Assembly (NCBI GenBank): GCA_910579705.1
Contig: CAJTUI010000002.1
Location: 1 to 64,000 of the forward strand
Length of the DNA stretch: 64,000 bases
Direction: 5' to 3'
Origin: an uncultured Christensenella sp.
GTDB taxonomy: Bacteria > Bacillota > Clostridia > Christensenellales > Borkfalkiaceae
Below, one piece after another: positions 54,115 through 60,413 of the stretch. A program made the translations under genes and the position numbers. The notes below the pieces were generated by a model, which was not told where the DNA came from, did no database searches, and saw only the letters and a list, made by a program, of their open reading frames with translations. Each line of letters opens with the position of its first letter. Within the stretch, counting starts at the first letter, position 1.

Positions 54115-55293
54115 TTAAAACCCAAACAAACCGTCGCCCTTTTCACTGCGGTGCGGACACGCCACGTAAAAACATCTTTCGGCATTGCAAAGTTTCCGTG
54201 ATTTTCCGTCCTTAACCGCAAAAATGCGCCGCCCGTTCGTCACTATAAATGTTCCGTCCTCGGTAATGTCGTAGTCGGCTACTCCGCTTTTCACAACCTT
54301 TCCGCTACGCACGTCCACAAGTTGCCACCCGAGAGGCACGAAACCGTAGTCCTCTTTATCTTTTTTCGCGTTTTTCTTAGTCTCCTTTTCAACGTTGATA
54401 AGGTTGCCTTTAATATATTCCTTTCTGCTGTCGTATTCTCTGCCCTTTGCGGGGTTTTCCCCGCCGGAAGCAAGACTTTTACCCGTAAACGCCGTGACGA
54501 AAACATTTATGAAATTCGCAAGCGCCTGAATTATACGGAAAGGTATGAGCAGAATTTCCACGATCGGGTTTGTTTTTTTCTCTTTGCACGGCGTCCGTAC
54601 GGCAAATAACGTATTGTCGAAAAGCATAGGCTTTATGTAATTGTATTTATCCGATGCCGCAATCTCCTCAACTTCCAGCGCCGAAATATTCAGCCTGTAT
54701 ATCGCGGAATTGGAATAACCCGCAAAGTCGCCGTTTAGCGTGCGCCCCACCCCGCGGGAAGAAAAGTATATTATATTACTGTCCTGTGGGCATACAAAGG
54801 GGTCGCTGTCGAGAGTGTCGCCGTCGGTGACCGTTTTGTAGTCGCCGTTTTTCAAATCCAGCACGGCAATATCGGAATTTAAATAATTTTTCGTTATCTT
54901 AGTCGCAAGTGTTCCAGCCCCCGCGTCAAGACAGCCGCCGCAGAACTCGTAGTCGACCGAATTGATAACGTGCGTTTCTTCGCTTTTGACGTCACCGAGC
55001 TTCATTTTGTATATGCCGGAAACACTACCGGCTTTAAAGGAATAGACCGCCTCGCCCTCTTCCGAAGTGAAATACACTCCGTTTATTACCGCGGCGATGT
55101 CTTCCCGCGCGCCGTGAGGATTCACGTCGCCGCGGAACGCAGCGCCCTCGCCGCTATGCTTCCAGCTTTTGGAACGCTCCACATTATCCGCGGCAGCCTT
55201 GAATTTTTCTATATATTTGCTATGCTGTCTTATTATTTTACCGCCGTCGTACAGACAGACGTCCTCACCGTCGGCAAATAAGAATTTACACAT
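54115..55293 (-). CDS. Hypothetical protein with beta-propeller-like repeats
   Basis: The 392-residue protein has no signal peptide. Regularly spaced aromatic and acidic beta-type segments (for example VCPQDSNIIYFSSRG, SAIYRLNISALEVEEI) suggest DUF5050-like or TolB-like blades reporting values. Residues about 235-260 are hydrophobic (EILLIPFRIIQALANFINVF) and may touch the membrane. A KK-rich segment near 305-312 follows. It starts 9 bp after the 172-residue gene. Function unknown. Confidence 0.65.
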   Translation of the reverse strand: MCKFLFADGEDVCLYDGGKIIRQHSKYIEKFKAAADNVERSKSWKHSGEGAAFRGDVNPHGAREDIAAVINGVYFTSEEGEAVYSFKAGSVSGIYKMKLGDVKSEETHVINSVDYEFCGGCLDAGAGTLATKITKNYLNSDIAVLDLKNGDYKTVTDGDTLDSDPFVCPQDSNIIYFSSRGVGRTLNGDFAGYSNSAIYRLNISALEVEEIAASDKYNYIKPMLFDNTLFAVRTPCKEKKTNPIVEILLIPFRIIQALANFINVFVTAFTGKSLASGGENPAKGREYDSRKEYIKGNLINVEKETKKNAKKDKEDYGFVPLGWQLVDVRSGKVVKSGVADYDITEDGTFIVTNGRRIFAVKDGKSRKLCNAERCFYVACPHRSEKGDGLFGF

Positions 55294-55302
55294 ACGACCG
55301 AT

Positions 55303-55821
55303 TTACCTGCCTTTAATCTGTCTGAACGCCTTGTCGAACACAAACTCGTTTTCGCCGAAAAAGTCGCCGAGTTTCGCGAATACGAACTCTATGCCGTCCG
55401 CGCATTTCTTTACCGCCTTGCGCGCGTTTTCCGCAGTAAGTTCGAAATTGGCCACGCCCGAATAGTAGTCCTCGCACTCGCCGTCGATATTGAAATATTC
55501 TATGTCAACGGCCTTGTCCATCACGGCATAAAGCTTTTTAATAAACGTTTCAAGCCCCTTTTCGGTAAGGTTGCCCCATACGCCGTCCTCGTCGGAATAG
55601 TCGTCGTCAACATAGTCCCAGAACCTGACCGTTTTGTCGCCGCCGTCTATTCTAAGCGCAATCGTCTTGTCCGTCTTTACCGATTTAACGTAAACGAAAA
55701 GCGGTTCGGGATACTTGAAATCGGGGCAGGACAGAGAAAGCCTCTCGTCCGCGCTTAGCTTGTTCATAATTATTTTTTTGTATTTTTCCTCGGTTTCGAG
55801 TATTTCGCTTATATCTTTCAT
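55303..55821 (-). CDS. Hypothetical acidic protein of 172 residues
   Basis: A soluble acidic protein, MKDISEILETEEKYKKIIMN, with a central beta-rich part (FVYVKSVKTDKTIALRIDGG, FWDYVDDDYSDEDGVWGNL) and helical end. No known motif is seen. GAGGAG precedes the ATG and it begins 3 bp after the tilS stop, so it is coupled with tilS. Possibly an immunity-like or cytosolic accessory protein; no function is claimed. Confidence 0.65.
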   Translation of the reverse strand: MKDISEILETEEKYKKIIMNKLSADERLSLSCPDFKYPEPLFVYVKSVKTDKTIALRIDGGDKTVRFWDYVDDDYSDEDGVWGNLTEKGLETFIKKLYAVMDKAVDIEYFNIDGECEDYYSGVANFELTAENARKAVKKCADGIEFVFAKLGDFFGENEFVFDKAFRQIKGR

Positions 55822-55824
55822 TGT

Positions 55825-57219
55825 TTACTCCTCGGTTTGGGCGCCGTAGTCGGCGCATATTAAATAAAGTATATCTTCCGTCTTCGGGGTAATTTTTATT
55901 TTATCCGATATTTCCACGCCGCCAGCCGCAAGCACTTCGCCGCCGTCGGCGATAAGCGGTATGCGTCTGCGCAGACGCAGAGGTATTTTCCTGTCGGTGA
56001 AAAAATCGCCCAGATTCTTTGTGCCGCCGCCGAATTTGGTTATTTTATCGCCCTCTTTCATAAAACGTATAACGGCCGTGTCGGGAACCGCGTTACGATC
56101 GAATTTAAGAATTTTGAATTTAGTCGGTATTCTCCCGTCGCTCTCGGCCGCCGCGGCATAAGCGGGCAGTTTACCCTCCGCCTCTTCGTCGCAAGCTATA
56201 TGGATAAACGCGTCGCCGAAGAACGCGCTTTCGGTATTAAAATGCTCGGTAAACAACACCGTGTCACTGTCGGCATCGGCCCTGCCTTCTTCGCACAAAA
56301 CAAGCCTGCCGTCCTCTTTATAAGCCGTGTAACCGAGAAATTCAAAACGCTTGCCTTTCTCCGCAAACTGCAACTCGTAAAGCCTGCGCACCTGCTCGGA
56401 AGTGTAATCCTTTAAGTTCAGGGTCACCAGCGCCTTAACCGCCGCGCGCTTGAATATAACCTTTTCCTCGCACCGTGCCAGCTCGCAACCGTGACGGGTG
56501 ATTTTAATAAGCTTGCGCTTTGCGATAACGCCGTCGAAATACTCCTCGTCGTCCGCGGCAAGCCGCGAAAACCTGTAAATGGCTTTCGCCGCGCCCGGAA
56601 CAGCCCTTTCGAGTTCGGGGAGTACGTTCAGCCGTATTTTGTTGCGGGTGTAACGGTCCGTAAAATTCGTTTCGTCCTCAACGTACGGGATTTGGTTTAC
56701 AGATATATATTCGTCTATCTGCGCGCGCGTCCAGCTTATAATGGGATGAATTATTCTCACCGTCTTGCCGTCGGACGAGGTTTGCACGGAGTCGGTAATC
56801 CCCTCCATACCGGAAAGCGCCGTGCCGCGCGCCAGATTGAAAAGAACGGTTTCAGCATTGTCGTTTAAGTGGTGCGCCGTCGCCACGGCGTCCGCACCCG
56901 CCCACAACGGCCCCTGCGCGGCCGCGGCCGCATAGCAGTCCAGCCGCCACTGCCTCGCCTCGTTTTCCGTTTTCGGCGCGTCGCCTTCGCGGATAAAGCT
57001 AATAAGCGGAATTTCATATTGCGCGCATAAATCTTTTACGAACGCGCTGTCGCGCGCTGACGAAAGACCGCGTATTTTGTGGTCGCAGTTCAACGCGGTT
57101 ACGGTGATACCGTACTCCCGCGCGTTCCGGGACAGATAGTGCAAAAGCGCTACGGAATCTTTCCCGCCCGATACGGCGACGCATATTTTTAAATCGGCAT
57201 AAGCGGCAAGCTCGTTCAT
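55825..57219 (-). CDS. tilS: tRNA(Ile)-lysidine synthetase
   Basis: TilS adds lysine to C34 of tRNA-Ile(CAU), changing its decoding from AUG to AUA. The protein has 464 residues from the ATG at 57219. The PP-loop CVAVSGGKDSVALLHYL is near residue 13, DCHKIR-type NCDHKIRG near 45, and HHLNDNAETVLFNLARGT near 115; TilS substrate and C-terminal domains follow (MKEGDKITKFGGGTKNL near 398). The longer reading from 57261 would start inside the promoter. The ATG lies 6 bp after a TATAAT box with no ribosome binding site, predicting a leaderless mRNA. Confidence 0.93.
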   Translation of the reverse strand: MNELAAYADLKICVAVSGGKDSVALLHYLSRNAREYGITVTALNCDHKIRGLSSARDSAFVKDLCAQYEIPLISFIREGDAPKTENEARQWRLDCYAAAAAQGPLWAGADAVATAHHLNDNAETVLFNLARGTALSGMEGITDSVQTSSDGKTVRIIHPIISWTRAQIDEYISVNQIPYVEDETNFTDRYTRNKIRLNVLPELERAVPGAAKAIYRFSRLAADDEEYFDGVIAKRKLIKITRHGCELARCEEKVIFKRAAVKALVTLNLKDYTSEQVRRLYELQFAEKGKRFEFLGYTAYKEDGRLVLCEEGRADADSDTVLFTEHFNTESAFFGDAFIHIACDEEAEGKLPAYAAAAESDGRIPTKFKILKFDRNAVPDTAVIRFMKEGDKITKFGGGTKNLGDFFTDRKIPLRLRRRIPLIADGGEVLAAGGVEISDKIKITPKTEDILYLICADYGAQTEE

Positions 57220-57225
57220 ACTAGA

Positions 57226-57254
57226 ATTATAACATATTGTTTGCCGCCTTGCAA
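57226..57254 (-). promoter_or_regulatory. tilS promoter, predicted leaderless start
   Basis: TTGCAA (57249-57254), 17-bp spacer, TATAAT (57226-57231), then 6 bp to the ATG at 57219. Confidence 0.8.
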
Positions 57255-57298
57255 CACTCAAATTAAAATAAAATTATTTATAATATCCCTAAAAACAG

Positions 57299-57327
57299 TT
57301 GACAAACGGCATTTTATTTAATAGAAT
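57299..57327 (+). promoter_or_regulatory. Promoter of the tRNA cluster
   Basis: TTGACA (57299-57304), 17-bp spacer, TAGAAT (57322-57327), 27 bp before tRNA-fMet. Confidence 0.85.
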
Positions 57328-57353
57328 AATAAGGCTTGAAACACGGCACATAT

Positions 57354-57431
<78 letters not shown>

Positions 57432-57498
57432 AAAATTTAATTTGAAATGATTTCTACAAACGAGACAACCTCAGCCGTATGAACCATTTCAAACATAT

Positions 57499-57576
57499 GG
57501 CGACGTAGCTTAGTTGGTCTATAGCGGCCGGTTCATACCCGGCAGGTCGGCGGTTCGAATCCACCCGTCGCTACCA
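57499..57576 (+). tRNA. Elongator tRNA-Met (CAT)
   Basis: Anticodon loop TTCATAC (CAT at 57534-57536), acceptor GGCGACG with CGTCGCT, discriminator A and encoded CCA. The G-U first pair is usual in elongator tRNA-Met. The T stem GGCGG/CCACC has a C-A mismatch in its middle pair. Cleavage as tRNA-Ile2 (a TilS substrate) cannot be fully excluded, since both share CAT. Confidence 0.88.
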
Positions 57577-57644
57577 TAAATAATAACGCCCTAGGGCGAT
57601 TTTATAAAGCATTTAAGCGCACCGCCGCTTATTTTGCGAGACAA

Positions 57645-57719
57645 GGCCCCTTGGTCAAGCGGTTAAGACATCACCCTTTCACGGTGGTATCATGGGTTCG
57701 ATTCCCGTAGGGGTCACCA
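57645..57719 (+). tRNA. tRNA-Glu (TTC)
   Basis: A 75-nt cloverleaf with acceptor GGCCCCT, anticodon loop CTTTCAC (TTC at 57678-57680) and encoded CCA (57717-57719). The gene content changes to mobile-element genes straight after its 3' end, so it is the probable attachment site. Confidence 0.95.
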
Positions 57720-57721
57720 GT

Positions 57722-57759
57722 AAAACGAGGTAAAACGAGTGGTTTTACCTCGTTTTTTG
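57722..57759 (+). terminator. Terminator of the tRNA cluster
   Basis: A 15-bp stem (57722-57736 with 57742-57756) followed by T residues, 3 bp after tRNA-Glu. Confidence 0.88.
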
Positions 57760-57785
57760 CTTAAATTTGCTCAATTTTAAGAATT

Positions 57786-57806
57786 TTGCCCCAATCTTGC
57801 CCCAAT
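57786..57806. repeat. Direct repeat TTGCCCCAAT x2, possible integrase arm site
   Basis: TTGCCCCAAT occurs at 57786-57795 and 57797-57806. Short direct repeats just inside an element end are typical arm-type binding sites of tyrosine recombinases; on the minus strand they would encode GARLGQNS followed by a stop, perhaps a leftover integrase end. Left attachment region is an inference. Confidence 0.4.
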
Positions 57807-57833
57807 TAATTTTATTTCAGAATTACGTCATTT

Positions 57834-57865
57834 CCGTCCGGCTCCGTTGCCGGACGGTTTTTTTG
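57834..57865 (+). terminator. Terminator at the left end of the element
   Basis: CCGTCCGGC (57834-57842) pairs with GCCGGACGG (57849-57857), then seven T residues. Confidence 0.85.
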
Positions 57866-57874
57866 TTTAAAAAG

Positions 57875-57903
57875 TTGACAACCTAAAAAATTGGTGATAA
57901 AAT
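57875..57903 (+). promoter_or_regulatory. Promoter of the small plus-strand RNA
   Basis: TTGACA (57875-57880), 17-bp spacer, TAAAAT (57898-57903). No reading frame follows; transcription would start near 57910 and end at the hairpin at 57953-57995. Confidence 0.8.
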
Positions 57904-57909
57904 AAAAAC

Positions 57910-57996
57910 ACAACAAGGGCGGGCCCCTAAACGGTTAGCCCAGTTTATAGCGAAATAGCCGCCAACTGTCAGCTAAACGGGGCGGCTATTTTTTTA
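57910..57996 (+). ncRNA. Putative antitoxin-like small RNA, convergent with a 34-codon gene
   Basis: About 85 nt lie between a strong promoter and a strong terminator (57953-57963 pairs with 57981-57991, then T residues). The RNA overlaps the 3' end of the convergent mRNA, including its last codons and the shared hairpin. Its 5' part (57911-57941) is an inverted copy of the leader of that mRNA. The arrangement resembles the RNA I/RNA II pairs of Fst-type toxin systems. Confidence 0.6.
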
Positions 57997-58090
57997 TGCG
58001 TACAGTTACCGTAGATTTTGTTACGGTAATCGAAGTGACTTTGTCGCTCTGAACGAGGTTCAGAAGTAAAAGTAAATATTCGATACTCAT
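57986..58090 (-). CDS. 34-residue hydrophobic peptide, candidate type I toxin
   Basis: The gene encodes MSIEYLLLLLNLVQSDKV then a beta-branched, basic end (TVTVRIKK). The first half could insert in a membrane. AAGGGGG lies about 10 bp before the ATG. It has its own near-consensus promoter (58193-58221), a leader of about 95 nt and a 5'-terminal hairpin, and its stop codon lies in the terminator shared with the convergent small RNA. Small size, long structured leader and antisense overlap are features of type I toxin genes. I do not recognise the peptide family. Confidence 0.6.
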   Translation of the reverse strand: MSIEYLLLLLNLVQSDKVTSITVTKSTVTVRIKK

Positions 58091-58170
58091 AAATAAGTAC
58101 CCCCTTTCGTGGAATAGGTTCTCACCATTCCCCCAGGGGCTAACCGCCTAAAAGGTCGTTCCTTGTTGCG

Positions 58171-58186
58171 GGTGGCTTTCGCCACC
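58171..58186 (-). promoter_or_regulatory. 5'-terminal hairpin of the candidate toxin mRNA
   Basis: GGTGGC-GAAA-GCCACC, a six-pair stem with a GAAA tetraloop, begins at the predicted transcription start (7 bp after the -10 box). A stem at the very 5' end stabilises the RNA in Fst-type systems. Confidence 0.65.
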
Positions 58187-58192
58187 GTGAAT

Positions 58193-58221
58193 ATAATATC
58201 ATAATCGCCGCGGGCTGTCAA
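58193..58221 (-). promoter_or_regulatory. Promoter of the candidate toxin gene
   Basis: TTGACA (58216-58221), 17-bp spacer, TATTAT (58193-58198) on the minus strand. Confidence 0.85.
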
Positions 58222-58278
58222 ACGAAAATTTAAAGCTACGCCGCGTTCCCGGGCCAAGAACCGGAGCTAAACGACGTC

Positions 58279-58361
58279 GTCAAATTTCGAGGTCAAAATC
58301 CTTCGTCAACGTTCTGAGCCGTCAAGCTGCGCAATCAAGCGCGGTTAAACTTCGAAGTCAA
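58279..58361. repeat. Iteron-like GTCAA repeats
   Basis: GTCAA starts at 58279, 58292, 58305, 58321 and 58357, with ATCAA at 58334 and GTTAA at 58344. Several intervals are exactly 13 bp. The cluster lies between the candidate toxin and the initiator-like gene at 58847-59779. The surrounding 58230-58710 holds no convincing gene; the only frame (58436-58627) lacks support. Confidence 0.45.
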
Positions 58362-58710
58362 TTATCAACGGCCGAGGTCGGGCTATACTATACCTTTACC
58401 TTTATCAGCTCCCGCGGCGCAGACTTGTGCCGCGTTCAGATAAAAAGCCCGCGCTGCTGAAAAAACCGTATTGCCTGCCCTGCATCCGCGCGGGCGCACA
58501 CCGCACAACTTCCAAACGCTCCCGCCGCATACCCTGCCGTATTACTCGCACGGCGGGGTTTTCTGTTTATCTTATATAAGGACTGTTTTAGTCTTATATT
58601 ATAGCCCCACGGTTGTTTACTTTTCACATTCGGTTATCTGACTTTTACATCCGGTAACTTGAACTGTCTTGCAGTGTTAAAGTTAAGTAAAAGTATGATA
58701 GAAAAGGACA

Positions 58711-58741
58711 AAATAAAAAACCTCTTAAATTCAGAGGTTTT
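58711..58741 (-). terminator. Terminator of the initiator-like gene
   Basis: AAAACCTC (58717-58724) pairs with GAGGTTTT (58734-58741); on the minus strand TTTTTTATTTTG follows. Another 10-bp hairpin (58817-58826 with 58831-58840) lies beside the stop codon. Confidence 0.75.
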
Positions 58742-58846
58742 CAAGCGGTTTAAAACGTTCCGAACGCTGCCGGGGCGGGCGTTTAGGCGCGATTTTCCAT
58801 TACCGCGCAACGACTTAAAGCGTAGATTGCTCTACGCTTTTAATTT

Positions 58847-59779
58847 TTATGCTACGTCTTTGTACTTATCGGAATCAAAGGTTCCAGGCGGCAAGTTGAC
58901 GGGTTTTAAATGCCGTTTACGTATGTATTCATACATTAACGTTTCAAGCCGTTCCAGCTCGCGCGTCAACGGCTCTGTATCGGTCCTGTCGAATAAAGCT
59001 TTGACGAACTTGTTTCGCACGTCGTTACGCTCGGCATAAAGCCGTTTGAACTCTGCCTCGCACATCAGAAGATTGAAGTTACGTTCCTGACGGCGTTCCT
59101 GCTCCTGTTGGGGAGTTAACGCGGCGAGGTCTTCGAGCGCACGTTTGGAAGTCTTGCGCCGTATGCGTAAGTATTCTTTCGTTACTTCGTATTTAGTCAG
59201 TTCGTGCCCGTTCCTTGCCTTGTCGCAGGAAATAAGCCCCGCCTTATCCAACCAAAGCAACGCCTCGCACATAGTAGACGTCGGGCGATTTAGAGCCTTG
59301 CCTATTCTCTTCGGAGAACTACCGAACTTGTCCTTTGCCTTTTTATTGTGGCCGTGGCGGTTTATAAGTGCATAGGACAATTTCGCGCTATGCGGCATTT
59401 TAACGAGCTTACCGCCTACGGTGAAATGTTCGGAGTGCAGATAATCGTCAATGTAGAGATACGGTTCGCGTTCGTACTCGCAAGCAATTGAGTGCCGCGA
59501 CTTACCCTCTTTTTTGAGAACGCCGAGTCGGCGGAGTTCTGAAAGCGCGTTCCAGACCGCGGGGCGTGAGATGTTAAAGCGGGTCATAAACTCTTCGTAC
59601 GTTACTTTAACGACAGGCACGCCGAACGCTTTGATTTTCGTATAAATAAGGCTTACCACAAACAGCATAACGGAAGATAAACGCCGTCCTTTAAAAGTAC
59701 TTAAAAACGTTTCAGGCAACAGCGTGTACGTCGTTTCGGTGATATTAAGTTTTACCGTTGCCGCAGCTTCAACCCTCAT
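58847..59779 (-). CDS. Replication-initiator-like protein with two winged helices
   Basis: The 310-residue protein shows two winged-helix segments: residues about 58-95 (FMTRFNISRPAVWNALSELR) and about 150-190 (KRIGKALNRPTSTMCEALLW). The C-terminal third (200-300) is a basic, charged helical region. Two consecutive winged helices are usual in plasmid and phage replication initiators and in replisome organisers, and iteron-like repeats lie downstream. There are no HUH endonuclease motifs, so it is not a rolling-circle Rep. GAGGT precedes the ATG at 59779. A transcription regulator is the alternative. Confidence 0.6.
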   Translation of the reverse strand: MRVEAAATVKLNITETTYTLLPETFLSTFKGRRLSSVMLFVVSLIYTKIKAFGVPVVKVTYEEFMTRFNISRPAVWNALSELRRLGVLKKEGKSRHSIACEYEREPYLYIDDYLHSEHFTVGGKLVKMPHSAKLSYALINRHGHNKKAKDKFGSSPKRIGKALNRPTSTMCEALLWLDKAGLISCDKARNGHELTKYEVTKEYLRIRRKTSKRALEDLAALTPQQEQERRQERNFNLLMCEAEFKRLYAERNDVRNKFVKALFDRTDTEPLTRELERLETLMYEYIRKRHLKPVNLPPGTFDSDKYKDVA

Positions 59780-59841
59780 ATATTTACCTCGTTATAAAGC
59801 CGTCTGACGCGCATCCAAGCGGCGTTACACCCGTTCTTATT

Positions 59842-60087
59842 CTATTCTGATATTAGATTACCGTTAATTTTGATTTTAGCATCAATAATTACAATTACCT
59901 TAGAATCAGCAAGCTGGCCGACGAACCTGGTCACGGTTTTACGCGACACCAGCAAAGCGGCCGCCGCCGCGTTATAATCCAACCGTCTTAATTCCGCGCC
60001 CTGGACCTTGAATATATACTCCACCAGCGCCGCCCGTGCATCCATTACGCATAATCGCTCGTTTAACGCCTTATAATCTATTTCCAT
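59842..60087 (-). CDS. Small winged-helix protein of the element
   Basis: The 81-residue protein begins MEIDYKALNERLCVMDARAA and has a helix-turn-helix-like segment LDYNAAAAALLVSRKTVTRF near residue 38, then a beta wing (SKVIVIIDAKIKING). I use the ATG at 60087 because the longer frame to 60162 would run into the hairpin at 60148-60177. It lies 62 bp upstream of the initiator-like gene on the same strand and may control copy number or replication. Confidence 0.6.
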   Translation of the reverse strand: MEIDYKALNERLCVMDARAALVEYIFKVQGAELRRLDYNAAAAALLVSRKTVTRFVGQLADSKVIVIIDAKIKINGNLISE

Positions 60088-60147
60088 TCCGTCCGCCCCC
60101 TGCTCTACCAGACTTTTCCTCACGCCGGCCGTATTTTTTCGGCGCGC

Positions 60148-60177
60148 GGCGAAATTGCGCATTCACGCAATTTCGCC
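60148..60177. repeat. Perfect 12-bp hairpin 1 of the structured intergenic region
   Basis: GGCGAAATTGCG (60148-60159) and CGCAATTTCGCC (60166-60177) with loop CATTCA. It is the first of three large structures between the Zot-like gene and the small winged-helix gene. Confidence 0.85.
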
Positions 60178-60196
60178 GAAATCTTATGCGGTCGAA

Positions 60197-60231
60197 ATAT
60201 TTTCGCATATGCTCGGCATATGCGGAAATAT
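60197..60231. repeat. 16-bp hairpin 2 of the structured intergenic region
   Basis: Arms 60197-60212 and 60216-60231 with a TCG loop; all pairs are Watson-Crick apart from one G-T. The core GCATATGC appears in both arms. Confidence 0.85.
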
Positions 60232-60245
60232 CCCGGACATTGCAT

Positions 60246-60399
60246 ATCTGATTACCCCTTCCGTGCCGTTCCGGAATTGCCCCCGCGTTCCCGACCTGCC
60301 ACCCCGCACCCGTGCGGGGTGTTGCCACAGGTTTTTTCAAAGTCGGGAACGCCGACAAGGGGGGCAATTCTTCTTTTGCTATTAAAGGGGTAATCAGAT
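60246..60399. repeat. Nested triple-stem hairpin 3 of the structured intergenic region
   Basis: Three stems share one axis. The outer stem is 15 bp (60246-60260 with 60385-60399). The middle stem is 22 bp in two blocks (60274-60284 with 60360-60370; 60285-60295 with 60342-60352), with a 7-nt bulge on one side. The inner stem is 10 bp (60300-60309 with 60312-60321). No gene overlaps it. Such a structure would be stable in single-stranded DNA or in RNA. Confidence 0.9.
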
Positions 60400-60413
60400 T
60401 ATAGACCGTCGCG

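Noticed and set aside
1..57000. Classical defence island or insertion sequences in the chromosomal part
   Set aside because: Apart from the DUF4011 helicase no defence genes, transposases or terminal inverted repeats were seen.
57772..57815. Leftover integrase gene end on the minus strand
   Set aside because: Only about 13 codons are open before an upstream stop, so no gene can be claimed; the direct repeats alone are reported.
58436..58627. 63-codon frame on the minus strand within the element
   Set aside because: No ribosome binding site, biased composition, and it overlaps GC-rich hairpins. It could instead be part of a structured RNA, but evidence is thin.
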